This document shows positions 36,681 through 44,872 of a stretch of 64,000 nt of DNA, piece by piece. The notes under the pieces were generated by a model. The model saw only the letters and a list, made by a program, of their open reading frames with translations, ran no database searches and was not told where the DNA came from. Numbering within the stretch: position 1 is the stretch's first letter; the number at the start of each line of letters is the position of its first letter. Made by a program: the position numbers and the translations under genes. The DNA comes from Bacteroidota bacterium. GTDB taxonomy: Bacteria > Bacteroidota > Ignavibacteria > OLB7. The DNA lies in NCBI GenBank assembly GCA_018266795.1, contig JAFDZV010000010.1:1-64000 (forward strand). Direction: 5' to 3'.

Positions 36681-37037
36681 CTACAGATTGTCCGGCCCGC
36701 CGATGATCTGCCTGATCCCGCATTCACCCTCGCCGGCGATACCGGTGAAGCGCCGCGCCGCCTCCACGGCTTCGTCGAGCGAGGCGACGTTGATGATCGC
36801 GAAGCCCGCGATCATCTCCTTCGATTCGGTGAACGGCCCGTCGGTTACCATGAACTTCCCTCCGCGCGCAGTGATCGTGGCGCCCCCCATCGATGTCGGC
36901 AGCAGCCCGCCGGTGGCCAGCAGCACGCCGGCCTCCATCTCCGCTGCCACGAAGCGATCCATCCGCTCCATGTACTCCGGGTCCGGCGGCCTCTCGGCAC
37001 CAGGCTGGTCAGGGTACCACATCATCAGGAATCTCAT
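36681..37037 (-). CDS. YCII/DGPF-domain protein
   Basis: The protein has 118 residues and starts at 37037 after GGAGATTCGAGA. The family signature DGPFTESKEMIAGFAII (about 66-82) and the short ferredoxin-like length are clear. DGPF proteins are the standard neighbours and probable regulators or targets of ECF42 sigma factors, whose gene lies 66 bp downstream on the same strand. The biochemical role is not established. Upstream stands a long array of 7-bp repeats. Confidence 0.9.
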   Translation of the reverse strand: MRFLMMWYPDQPGAERPPDPEYMERMDRFVAAEMEAGVLLATGGLLPTSMGGATITARGGKFMVTDGPFTESKEMIAGFAIINVASLDEAVEAARRFTGIAGEGECGIRQIIGGPDNL

Positions 37038-37056
37038 TCTCGAATCTCCATGGTGT

Positions 37057-37229
37057 TTGGTGCTTTGTACTTGGTTCTTGATACTTGGTACTTGGTGCTT
37101 GGTTCTTTGTTCTTTGTTCTTGGTACGTGAATTGCTCGCCCCAGCAACCCCAAGCACGATGTACCCGGGAACGAAGCCCTCAGAACGAAGCCCCAAGAAC
37201 GAAGTCCCAAGAACGAAGTCCCAAGAACC
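37057..37229. repeat. Inverted array of 7-bp repeats (right copy, larger)
   Basis: Ten contiguous heptads of the type TTGGTNC run from 37057 to 37126. From 37169 to about 37229, four 14-bp units (GAACGAAGTCCCAA and variants) are the same heptad family on the opposite strand. Together they form an inverted repeat between the YCII gene and the DoxX-like gene. Confidence 0.8.
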
Positions 37230-37234
37230 AGACG

Positions 37235-37642
37235 CTATGAACCATGCGTCACCACCTTTCGAAGCAATGGGTTGCGGAGATAGAGTCCGCCCCAGATCAG
37301 TATTCCGAGGTATACCGGGAAGAGAGCCGTGCTGAGAAGGGGACTGTCCACGCGCACCTGCGTTGCGATCGCGCCTCCCAGGTATCCGGTCAGGAGTATT
37401 GCACCGAGAACGGACGTGCGGTGAATCACGTAGAGAATCACGCAGAGCAGTTCGAGGATGCCGAGCGTCAGCGCGGTGCCCAGCGGGTAGCCGAGTTGCG
37501 CGAAGGAATCCACCACCGGCTTGATCTGAATGATGTGGATGGTGCTGTCGAAGAGGAGAAAGAGCACGGCGATGACGCTCAGCGTGCGTCCAATCCGCAT
37601 CGTCCCCTTCGACACCGGCACCATTGAGAGATCTGTCAGCAT
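37235..37642 (-). CDS. Small DoxX-like integral membrane protein
   Basis: The protein has 135 residues with an ATG at 37642 (GGAGAACGAACTC upstream). Four hydrophobic helices are visible: about 18-38 (LSVIAVLFLLFDSTIHII), 50-70 (GTALTLGILELLCVILYVI), 73-92 (SVLGAILLTGYLGGAIAT) and 103-122 (ALFPVYLGILIWGGLYL). Length and helix layout fit the DoxX-like family, whose role is poorly defined. It is separated from the YCII gene by the right heptad array. Confidence 0.8.
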   Translation of the reverse strand: MLTDLSMVPVSKGTMRIGRTLSVIAVLFLLFDSTIHIIQIKPVVDSFAQLGYPLGTALTLGILELLCVILYVIHRTSVLGAILLTGYLGGAIATQVRVDSPLLSTALFPVYLGILIWGGLYLRNPLLRKVVTHGS

Positions 37643-37844
37643 GAGTTCGTTCTCCAGGAGTATCGATGGGCGATTGCCTCCACTCTTCGGCCGCACCATC
37701 TCCGGCCGTAACCATCCGAATCGGTGCGCCGAACACCACGGGCCGCAGGCGCATCGGCGGGCTCGGCACCGATGTCCGTTCATCGTCCGGCATCATCGGC
37801 ATCCGGCAATTCATGCATCCGCAATTCCCGGCCGCACCATGCTG

Positions 37845-37874
37845 CAGGCGCCCCCGGATTGTGCGGGGCGCCTG
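37845..37874 (-). terminator. GC-rich hairpin between two minus-strand genes
   Basis: CAGGCGCCCCCG (37845-37856) pairs with CGGGGCGCCTG (37864-37874) with one bulged C. It lies about 95 bp past the stop of the VOC gene and about 200 bp ahead of the DoxX-like gene, within a 326-bp gap that holds no gene. Confidence 0.5.
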
Positions 37875-37968
37875 CGTGGCGCGTCTGACCGATCGGGGCG
37901 AACAGACCGGGGCGGCATCCTGCCGGGCCGGTTTGCGTCGCCGCGAGCATTCGATATCATGCGCCGGC

Positions 37969-38379
37969 TCAGGACGCCTGGTCGCAGTTGATCATCCAGG
38001 GAATGCCGTACTGATCGGTGAGCATGCCGAAGCGTACGGCCCAGAAGGTCTGCTGAATCGGCATCGACACGGTTCCGTTCTCCGCGAGCGCGGCGAAGAC
38101 ACGATCCGCCTCGGCGGGGTCGGTCACCTGAAGCGAGACGGCGAATCCCGCGGGCTTCTGGTAGTGACCCGGCGGCGCATCGGACGCCATCAGAAGCGTA
38201 TCGCCCACGGTCATGTTCGCATGGAGAATCTTGTCAGCCCACTCCGGCGCTATATGTGCTTCGGCCGGCGTGCCGGCGTGCTTCATCATTGCATTGATCT
38301 TGCCGCCGAGAAGCTGCTCGTAAAACTTGAAGGCCTCCTCGCACCGGCCGTCGAAGTTGAGGTATGCATGTACCTGCAC
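37969..38379 (-). CDS. VOC-family protein, PhnB-like
   Basis: The protein has 136 residues. The opening MQVHAYLNFDGRCEEAFKFY and the closing MLTDQYGIPWMIN are diagnostic for the PhnB/3-demethylubiquinone-type branch of the vicinal-oxygen-chelate (glyoxalase) fold. Metal ligands and activity are uncertain for this branch. It lies between YCII genes in a stress or detoxification gene block. Short TGATTGATTGG near-repeats stand just upstream (38391-38415). Confidence 0.9.
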   Translation of the reverse strand: MQVHAYLNFDGRCEEAFKFYEQLLGGKINAMMKHAGTPAEAHIAPEWADKILHANMTVGDTLLMASDAPPGHYQKPAGFAVSLQVTDPAEADRVFAALAENGTVSMPIQQTFWAVRFGMLTDQYGIPWMINCDQAS

Positions 38380-38471
38380 TGTAAACTCCCTGATTGATTG
38401 GTCGATTGATTGAACATCAGCGTAATCGTCATCGGTACCCGCTCCGGGACCGTTAGCGTTTCTGTCCAGGT

Positions 38472-38520
38472 CACTGCCAGGCCGAAAGGCACGTTATTGC
38501 CCCCCGGCTTTAGGAACTCC
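38472..38520 (-). repeat. Intergenic element B, related to the copy at 31898-31948
   Basis: On the minus strand the element reads GGAGTTCCTAAAGCCGGGGG, then GCAATAACGTGCCTTTCGG, close to element A. It touches the stop codon of the YCII gene and lies ahead of the PhnB-like gene. Confidence 0.4.
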
Positions 38521-38948
38521 TATTTGCGAGCCGCGATCTCCGCGCGCATCCGTTCCTCCTGTTCGCGCAACTCCGGTGTGAACTCGGCGCCGAAGTCCTC
38601 AGCCTCGAACACCGGGCGGATCTCGATGTCGTTCGCCGCCACTCCCTCCGGCTGTGGACAGCGCTTCACCCACTCGATAGCCTCATCCAGGGAGCGTACC
38701 TGCCACAGCCAGAATCCTGCGATCAACTCCTTGGTCTCCGTGAACGGGCCATCGATAACGGTGGTCTTGCCGCCCGAGAAACGGACGCGAGCCCCCTTCG
38801 AGCTCGGGTGAAGCCCTTCCCCAGCGAGCATGATGCCCGCCTTCACGAGCTCTTCGTTGTACTTGCCCATTTCCGTCAACAGCTTCTCAGTGGGAAGGTA
38901 GCCGGCCTCGGTTTCGTTCGTCGCCTTTACAATAACCATGCATCGCAT
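38520..38948 (-). CDS. YCII/DGPF-domain protein
   Basis: The protein has 142 residues and starts at 38948 after GGAGATACGGCA. The core is the same as in the 36.7-kb paralogue: MRCMVIVKATNETEAG, then DGPFTETKELIAGFWLW. It carries a longer C-terminal charged helix (PELREQEERMRAEIAARK). It probably belongs to the same ECF42/DGPF regulatory group, although its nearest sigma factor lies 2 kb downstream. Confidence 0.9.
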   Translation of the reverse strand: MRCMVIVKATNETEAGYLPTEKLLTEMGKYNEELVKAGIMLAGEGLHPSSKGARVRFSGGKTTVIDGPFTETKELIAGFWLWQVRSLDEAIEWVKRCPQPEGVAANDIEIRPVFEAEDFGAEFTPELREQEERMRAEIAARK

Positions 38949-39157
38949 TGCCGTATCTCCATGTTGGTTGTGTGAGGAGCCTGGACTCCGAGCCAACGCG
39001 GCCGGATCTCAATCCCTGCTCCGTATCCACGTCGAGCGGGAAACGACAGAATCGACACGCCCTCAATCTTTTTTTTTCGCCGACGAACCGGCGGCGTCGC
39101 CGGCATGAAATCCCGGTGCCGGCGGAGGCGGCATCCGGGCCCCGAACACCCGCCGTG

Positions 39158-39295
39158 CTATCCGCCCGCCGTACCGACGGAGCCACCTGCCAGCGAGCCC
39201 GCCGTACGGCCGGCCTCACGAACCAGAAACGTCCGGCAGCGAGCCATGCCCATCAGGATCAGCACGGCAACGACAACGGCACTGTACCTGAACAT
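39158..39295 (-). CDS. Possible very small membrane protein (45 aa)
   Basis: A strong ribosome site, GGAGGAGGGCG, directly precedes the ATG at 39295. The product has one hydrophobic helix (YSAVVVAVLILMGMA) followed by a glycine/arginine-rich tail. No family is known. It lies 96 bp behind the DoxX gene, so cotranscription is possible. The call rests on the ribosome site alone. Confidence 0.4.
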   Translation of the reverse strand: MFRYSAVVVAVLILMGMARCRTFLVREAGRTAGSLAGGSVGTAGG

Positions 39296-39391
39296 CGCCC
39301 TCCTCCATACAATTGGCAGTTCCCGCAACACCGCTCCGCGGTCACCACAGGCATGCGAGCGGCGCCCACGCCGAGGGTCTGCAGCCATCGG

Positions 39392-39808
39392 TTATCCGGA
39401 GCGCCGCCATGCGTCAACGCTCCACGGCCCGGCACCGGCGGCGCAGATATAGAGCCAGATGAAGCAGTAGAGCACGGCGGCCACGCCGTTGTTGACTGTC
39501 GGCCACGGACCTTGCGGGAAGTGAACCTGGAAGTAGGCCACGGCCATCTCACCGGAGAGGATGAACGCAACGGGGCGTGTGAAGAGACCCACAAGAACAA
39601 GGCCGCCGCCGAAGAACTCCAGGACGCCGGCGAGCCCGGCCTGGGAGAAGAGCAGAACCGTGCCGTTGTTCGGCGGAACTCCCTTGGGGAAGGCGAAGAG
39701 TTTCATTGCTCCCGCCATCATGAACATGAGGGCGGCAACGATGCGAAGCACACTCAACAGGCGCGGCGCCCACTGGGCCGGCTGCCTGACCGGATTCGAT
39801 TCGTTCAT
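39392..39808 (-). CDS. DoxX-family membrane protein
   Basis: The protein has 138 residues, with its ATG overlapping the stop of the upstream SRPBCC gene (ATGA). Four transmembrane helices are visible (RIVAALMFMMAGAMKLFAF; GVLEFFGGGLVLVGLF; VAFILSGEMAVAYF; VAAVLYCFIWLYICAAG). The motif RIVAALMFMMAGAMKLF with FPKG is typical of DoxX/SURF4-related proteins. Its role may be in redox or detoxification. Coupled translation with the SRPBCC gene is expected. Confidence 0.9.
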   Translation of the reverse strand: MNESNPVRQPAQWAPRLLSVLRIVAALMFMMAGAMKLFAFPKGVPPNNGTVLLFSQAGLAGVLEFFGGGLVLVGLFTRPVAFILSGEMAVAYFQVHFPQGPWPTVNNGVAAVLYCFIWLYICAAGAGPWSVDAWRRSG

Positions 39809-40317
39809 GATGCATCCTTCAATTCACGGGCGAGGTATTCGTCGAGCTGATCCCAGGTCGCTCTGAAGCCGGCCTGCACGTTCTGGCTGCCGGCTACGAA
39901 TGCCTCGCGCTCAAGTTTGGTTGCGTTGATCGGGATCCCCGTCATCGTAAGCATGGTCTGTCCGTCACGCTCCTCGAGCGTCAACGTTGACTGAATCTCC
40001 AGCGGCCAGTCGGGCGCATAGGGATTGCGGACCGCGTTCGCCTCCTCGTCGGAGATCGAATTGACAAAAACCAGGCGCTCCGGCGGCGTCACCTCGCGAT
40101 AGACAAACTTCCCCCACATCTCCATGCCGTTCGACGAGCGCATGCGATAGTGGAATACCCCACCCGGACGCAGATCCATCCAGGCAACCTCCATCGTGAA
40201 CCCCTTTGGCCCCCACCACTCCGCAAGGCGCTCCGGTTCCGTCCACGCCTTGAATACCAGTTCGCGCGGCGCACTGAAGATTCGCGACAGCGTGATCGAT
40301 TCATTCGGGGATTCCAT
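39805..40317 (-). CDS. SRPBCC (AHSA1) protein
   Basis: The protein has 170 residues. The ATG at 40317 is favoured over 40368 because GGAGGTAGCCGAA lies directly in front of it and the length then matches its paralogues. Family patches are IFSAPRELVFKAWTEP, WWGPKGFTMEV, DLRPGGVFHY and the C-terminal helix AGFRATWDQLDEYLAREL. It binds an unknown hydrophobic ligand. It is coupled by a 4-bp overlap to the DoxX gene. Confidence 0.9.
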   Translation of the reverse strand: MESPNESITLSRIFSAPRELVFKAWTEPERLAEWWGPKGFTMEVAWMDLRPGGVFHYRMRSSNGMEMWGKFVYREVTPPERLVFVNSISDEEANAVRNPYAPDWPLEIQSTLTLEERDGQTMLTMTGIPINATKLEREAFVAGSQNVQAGFRATWDQLDEYLARELKDAS

Positions 40318-40470
40318 TTCGGCTACCTCCGTGCGGCCCTGGTTGGTGTTCTCTCCGGCCATATCCATCCTCTGATAGTTGTTTGATGTGATCGATCGGT
40401 ACGACTGCCGGTATGTGACTCAGGCGCCGAAATGCATCGCGCCGATTGCCGGTTCGATTTGCCGGTTCGC

Positions 40471-40983
40471 TCACCCCACCACCGCGTTCGCCACCGGCAT
40501 CGATGCCAGCAGCTCCTCGAGCTGATTGTATGCCTCGGCCGCGCCAGCCTCCATCCCGGACCCGATATGTGCGGCGCACGCCTCGGGCGTTGCATGCAGA
40601 ATGCTGCTCCGCATCGTTGTACGGCCCTCGTGCTCCTGGAACGTCACAGTGATAAGCGCCTCATCCCTGGAGTACGGCTCCACATCGAATCGCTGCGTGT
40701 ACACCAGCCGCTCGGACGGCACAACCTCGCGATAGACACCGGTAAACGGATACTCGTTTCCGTCCGGCCCACGGGTAACAAGGCGGTAGGTTCCTCCCGG
40801 ACGGGCATCCATCTCGCAGACCAGCATCGTAACGCATGCGGGCGCCCACCATTGCCGCATATGCTCGGCTCTGGTACAGGCCTCGAAGACAAGCCTGGCC
40901 GGCGCGTTGAAGGTTCGTGTCATCACGATCTCGCGATCCGATACCTGCGTCACGGAAAAACCGGTATCTCCTGAATCAGCCAT
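40471..40983 (-). CDS. SRPBCC (AHSA1) protein
   Basis: The protein has 170 residues; the ATG at 40983 follows AGGAGCAGCAGC. The family segments TFNAPARLVFEACTRAEHM, WWAPACVTMLV, DARPGGTYRLV and GAAEAYNQLEELLA are clear. It follows the next SRPBCC gene by 94 bp on the same strand and belongs to the paralogue series behind the ArsR regulator. The ligand is unknown. Confidence 0.88.
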   Translation of the reverse strand: MADSGDTGFSVTQVSDREIVMTRTFNAPARLVFEACTRAEHMRQWWAPACVTMLVCEMDARPGGTYRLVTRGPDGNEYPFTGVYREVVPSERLVYTQRFDVEPYSRDEALITVTFQEHEGRTTMRSSILHATPEACAAHIGSGMEAGAAEAYNQLEELLASMPVANAVVG

Positions 40984-41077
40984 GCTGTTGCTGCTCCTGT
41001 TCTCTGAATGTTCATATCTGGTAAACCACGCCCTGCTGAAGCATACCGCCAACTCCGGCGGCCTCCGGTTGCACCGT

Positions 41078-41596
41078 TCACATCATGTCGGCAACAAGAT
41101 ATTCCTCGAGACGATCCAGCGTCTGATTACCTCCCTGCACGGCACCGAACGCCACCACCCTCTCCCGCTCGGCGGGATTGACGAACAATGATCGCATTGT
41201 GAGACGGGTGCCGGTTTCCTCCTCGACGAAGGTCACGGTAACATGAAACGGTGGCTGATCGTCGCTTCCGTCGGAGCCGTGCATGTAGACAAGGCGCTCC
41301 GGCTCCACCACTTCGATGTAGTCGATCCTGTTTCCCCAGTCAACGCCGTCCGGGCCGTGCATCGTGAAACGCCATATGCCACCGGGACGCACATCCATTG
41401 CATGCGTGGTTGTCGTGAATCCACGCGGCCCCCACCATTGCCCGATGTGATCGGGATCGGTCCAGGCCCTGAACACGGAGACGCGCGGAGCGTTGATAAA
41501 GCGGCTGATCACGATTTCACGATCCGATGTCCCCTGATCGTTGCCTGCCTGCCCATGAACGGCGGTGGCATTCTTCCCGTGGATCGAATTGGTCAT
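41078..41596 (-). CDS. SRPBCC (AHSA1) protein
   Basis: The protein has 172 residues; the ATG at 41596 is chosen by length agreement with its paralogues. Segments FINAPRVSVFRAWTDPDHIG, WWGPRGFTTTTHAMDVRPGG and GGNQTLDRLEEYL mark the family. It shows the second-position HIGQWWGPRGF pattern typical of the AHSA1 group with glyoxalase-type neighbours. It is part of the ArsR-linked SRPBCC series. Confidence 0.88.
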   Translation of the reverse strand: MTNSIHGKNATAVHGQAGNDQGTSDREIVISRFINAPRVSVFRAWTDPDHIGQWWGPRGFTTTTHAMDVRPGGIWRFTMHGPDGVDWGNRIDYIEVVEPERLVYMHGSDGSDDQPPFHVTVTFVEEETGTRLTMRSLFVNPAERERVVAFGAVQGGNQTLDRLEEYLVADMM

Positions 41597-41609
41597 GAGA
41601 CGATTTGTT

Positions 41610-41867
41610 TTACTGATTGAAGGCGCGGGGCGCATAGTGCCGCAGTAAACGATGTGCGTTGGAATACGCCGCGATGGAACGCCTCCACACCATGACGATG
41701 CACCCATTCAACGCCGCGCATGCCTGGATAACGAGTATTGTCACGAGAGAGTAAGCGGCCTCGTGAACCGCGAGGGAAGCGGAGGCGCCCGGCGCCGATC
41801 CGGGCACGGGGCTCGCCGTACCGGAATGCGTGGCGATAGCGGAATGATCGTTGAGGTGCCGTTGCAC
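41610..41867 (-). CDS. Doubtful small ORF with one hydrophobic helix
   Basis: An 85-codon frame opens with GTG one base after the stop of the upstream SRPBCC gene. It contains one strongly hydrophobic segment (YSLVTILVIQACAALNGCIVM) and a basic tail. No family was recognised and the start codon lacks a convincing ribosome site. It could be a remnant of a membrane protein in the block. Confidence 0.25.
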   Translation of the reverse strand: MQRHLNDHSAIATHSGTASPVPGSAPGASASLAVHEAAYSLVTILVIQACAALNGCIVMVWRRSIAAYSNAHRLLRHYAPRAFNQ

Positions 41868-41868
41868 C

Positions 41869-42348
41869 TCATCCGGTGCCGCCGGATGGCCGGATCACCG
41901 TGGCAAGCCCATCGAGGCTGGCGTTCCAGCCGGCTGTGATGATCTCCACGAACTGCCCCGGCATCCCGGACATCGTGAAGCGGAGTTCAGTCCTTTCACC
42001 GAGATCGATGAACTCCACCACGGCATGTGTCTCCGGCATGTTCGCCCTGCCGTCTGCATCGCTTCCACTCATCGAGTAGGCAATCCTGTGCGGGGCGTCG
42101 ATCTCGGTGAAGCGCCCCTTCATTACGTACTCGCTGCAGCCGGCGATCGTCAGCACGTGGCAGTATTCACCGCCAATGCGCAGGTCGACGGTGGATCGGA
42201 CTGATGATGCCTGGGCGCATCCCCACCACGCCTGCACCAGTTCGGGATCGGTCCATGCCGCAAAGACGAGATGGCGGGGAGCGCTGAAGACTCGCGTGAT
42301 CGCGAGCGCGTGTTCCGATTGGACGGACATGGGAGTACTGATGTTCAT
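41869..42348 (-). CDS. SRPBCC (AHSA1) protein
   Basis: The protein has 159 residues and starts at 42348; the longer frame upstream runs through the ArsR 3' end and is rejected. Segments VFSAPRHLVFAAWTDPELVQ, WWGCAQASS, DLRIGGEYCHVL and AGWNASLDGLATVI identify the family, and two cysteines in the ligand-side strands are unusual among the five paralogues. It is the first SRPBCC gene after the ArsR gene (143-bp gap) and therefore the likeliest direct partner of the repressor. Confidence 0.88.
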   Translation of the reverse strand: MNISTPMSVQSEHALAITRVFSAPRHLVFAAWTDPELVQAWWGCAQASSVRSTVDLRIGGEYCHVLTIAGCSEYVMKGRFTEIDAPHRIAYSMSGSDADGRANMPETHAVVEFIDLGERTELRFTMSGMPGQFVEIITAGWNASLDGLATVIRPSGGTG

Positions 42349-42491
42349 GGTTTCCGTATGCCTGGGTTCATTTCCGGACTCGCACGAATCGCATGCGCAC
42401 GGAACGAATTCGCCGATGCGATCGGTGCTGTTCGGCCGGGGAGGAATGTTCCGGCCTTTCGTTGCCGTGCGGCAGCCGCAGGGGTTTGGGA

Positions 42492-42842
42492 TTACTTCGC
42501 CCTGCGGCCGGGCTTCTTCTCCTTCGCCTGAAGCTTCTGGAGGTAATTCTCCAGGCGATCGAAGCTCTCCTCCCAGTATATGCGATACTGATCCACCCAG
42601 CCGGCAACATCGCGCAACGGCTGCGGAGCAAGCTTGCACGGACGCCACTGAGCCTCACGGCTGCGCGTGATAAGCCCGGCGCGCTCCAGCACCTTGAGAT
42701 GCTTCGTCACCGCAGGAAGCGTCATCTTGAACGGAGCGGCAAGCTCCGTCACGGAGGTCTCCCCTGTGGCAAGACGCGCAAGGATGGCCCGGCGGGTGGG
42801 ATCGGCGAGGGCCGCAAACGTGAGGCTGAGTTGATCGGTCAT
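42492..42842 (-). CDS. ArsR-family transcriptional repressor
   Basis: The protein has 116 residues. The winged helix is recognisable: ALADPTRRAILARLATGETSVTELAAPF, then the recognition helix LPAVTKHLKVLERAGLI and the wing REAQWRPCKLAP. There is no CxC metal site, so it is more likely of the SRPBCC-linked type that senses other signals. A perfect 16-bp palindrome sits between -10 and -35 of its own promoter, so it probably represses itself. It heads the minus-strand series with the SRPBCC genes. Confidence 0.92.
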   Translation of the reverse strand: MTDQLSLTFAALADPTRRAILARLATGETSVTELAAPFKMTLPAVTKHLKVLERAGLITRSREAQWRPCKLAPQPLRDVAGWVDQYRIYWEESFDRLENYLQKLQAKEKKPGRRAK

Positions 42843-42848
42843 GTTCGC

Positions 42849-42874
42849 ATTATACCAGTCAGTTAATTAACTGA
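42849..42874 (-). promoter_or_regulatory. ArsR promoter with 16-bp palindromic operator
   Basis: TCAGTTAATTAACTGA (42859-42874) is a perfect palindrome. On the minus strand it is followed by an extended -10, TGGTATAAT (TATAAT at 42854-42849), and the ATG begins only six bases after it. This predicts autorepression and a leaderless or nearly leaderless transcript. Confidence 0.75.
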
Positions 42875-43630
42875 GCGGTAAATTACAAAACACCGGGCCC
42901 CGATGTCAAGAAGTTTTTCCATGGGAATGCTCCGATGCGGTATCCCCAATCCGGCAATTGCGATGCGCCCGCCGCCGACGGCAGTTCCACCCGCCGGCGC
43001 AGCGCGAGGGCCGGTGGCTCCGGAAGCAGAGTACAGGCGTGAACGAGGTTACTTCACATCGCGCCGATACGTCTGCGGCCTTCCCGGACCGCAACGCTCC
43101 GGAGCGGCAGCGGCCGATTGTCGAAGTACGACCGGAGAGCGGATAACCACCGATTGCCGAAGCGAAAAGAGACGGCCGGTGACAAGATCTCGAATACCAA
43201 CGGTATTTGCGGCGGGCGTACGGTTAGCAATCGGGAAGAAGTATCGGCAGCAGACATACCGTATTGTTGCGCGTAGAATGGAATGCGGTGTTGTACTTCA
43301 ACTCGGAACGGCGCAGTGCCAGGCATGTGCCCGCGTGAGGTTGATGTGCAAGGTCAATTACCATTTCACCATGCACACGGTCATCCCCCATAAATCCTGA
43401 CTATTGCCCGCACCGGATCTACCCTGGTATGGATGTGTCCGGTCCCACTCGCTCTCCGGGCGGAATGGTGCACAACGGAAATTCTCTTGGCGATGGTTGG
43501 TTCGTGACGTAGGCGGCCGGCAACACCGGCAATTTCGACATTCCTCGGCGACGCACGATTGTCCGAGGTAATGGCGACAAAATCTATCTGTCAATATCGA
43601 TTACTTAATTCCTACAGGGAGAACTGCCAT
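42875..43630. other. 750-bp divergent gap without a supported gene
   Basis: The gap lies between the ArsR gene (minus) and the repeat-containing secreted protein (plus). One 165-codon frame (42903-43400) is arginine-rich and lacks a ribosome site, so it is not called. An AT-rich stretch at about 43580-43620 could hold the promoter of the plus-strand gene. Confidence 0.45.
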
Positions 43631-44845
43631 ATGCGCAACCGCATTATCGAACTGACAACGGCGATACTCGCATGCATTGTCTGCATTGCCACGGCCCAGG
43701 CCCAGGACGGGCAGGACGACGTGGCGGTATCCGCGCTCAGGCCACCGGTTGGCACGGTGCGCCCGTCGTGCAAGGTGAGCATGACGGTAGCGTTCGCGAG
43801 CGACAAGCTTGGGAACAGCACGTTCGTGGCGACCGGAAGGGCAACGTTCAAGACCACGGCCGTAACGGCGGACGATGACGTCGCCGGGAACACGGAGCAG
43901 ATTGTGGGACTGAGCGCAACGGCCACCAACGATGCCATTGGAACTATCACGTGGACGCTGGCGGACGGAGATGCCACGCCGACAACCATCAACGCAAATC
44001 AGAAGGACGCCGATTTTCCGGCAACCTCGGATATCTATTTTACACCGGAGGCAACAATCAGCAGCCAGCCCGGCGCAGTATACCGGCCGCAGACTGAAGT
44101 GCATCTGCACAGCGAGAACCTGAACAGCTTCGACCCGCAGACCGACGAGAGCTATACATCCGACGAGAAGATCAATTTCTATGATGTCAAGACGGGCGAG
44201 CTGGGATTCTCGATCACGCTTTCCGACATAACCGTCAACGCCGTGCCGGACGACGAAATTCTCCGACCGGATATCGGCCTGCTATTCAAGTGCCCGGCAA
44301 GCTGGCATACGAAGTTCACGAGCAAGGAGATCGGAACGGTGGAATTCGATGCCACGGCATCCGCAACATTTTCGACAGCTTCGGTGACCGGCCAGGACGA
44401 GGCTGCCGGCAACACCCAGACTCCTGTTGCGCTGGTTGCGAGCGCATCGGAAGCCAAGCTGGGAACGATCGATTGGCAATTTTCGGACAACGACGTGGCA
44501 GGCAACGGGACCGCAACGGCAATCACGGCAAATCAGCATGATGCCAATTTCCCGGCGACCTCCGACATTTATTTTACGCCGATTGCTCGGTTGAGCGCTC
44601 ATCCGGGAGTGGTGTATCAGGCAAGCCGCGAGGTGCACCTGCAGAACACCAATCTCAACACGTTCTTCCCACAGCAGAGCGAATCATATACGATAGTTGA
44701 CGGACCGATCGACTTCATCGATCAGGCCACGAAGCAGTATGCCTTCACGATTGAACTGACGAACTTCGTTGTCGGCGGCGACAATGCTGCAGGCAACGGC
44801 AACAACCTCGAGGATGACCCGTTGCTGGGTGACGTCACCCGGTAG
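43631..44845 (+). CDS. Secreted protein made of two tandem about 175-residue repeats
   Basis: The protein has 404 residues; CAGGGAGAACTGCCAT precedes the ATG. A signal peptide (IIELTTAILACIVCIATAQAQ) is followed by two copies of the same domain at about 36-206 and 211-390. They share LRP at the start, then AGNT, NANQKDADFPATSDIYFTP or its variant, and a HL(H/Q)..NLN.F.PQ..ESYT segment. Each copy has one cysteine near its start. No T9SS tail is present. The family is not recognised, and the only plus-strand gene amid minus-strand neighbours suggests independent acquisition. Confidence 0.78.
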   Translation: MRNRIIELTTAILACIVCIATAQAQDGQDDVAVSALRPPVGTVRPSCKVSMTVAFASDKLGNSTFVATGRATFKTTAVTADDDVAGNTEQIVGLSATATNDAIGTITWTLADGDATPTTINANQKDADFPATSDIYFTPEATISSQPGAVYRPQTEVHLHSENLNSFDPQTDESYTSDEKINFYDVKTGELGFSITLSDITVNAVPDDEILRPDIGLLFKCPASWHTKFTSKEIGTVEFDATASATFSTASVTGQDEAAGNTQTPVALVASASEAKLGTIDWQFSDNDVAGNGTATAITANQHDANFPATSDIYFTPIARLSAHPGVVYQASREVHLQNTNLNTFFPQQSESYTIVDGPIDFIDQATKQYAFTIELTNFVVGGDNAAGNGNNLEDDPLLGDVTR

Positions 44846-44872
44846 TCCACGGCGTTACAGAACGATGATGAG

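Noticed and set aside
42903-43400. 165-codon plus-strand frame between the ArsR and secreted-repeat genes
   Set aside because: Arginine-rich, no ribosome site, no domain; more likely non-coding.
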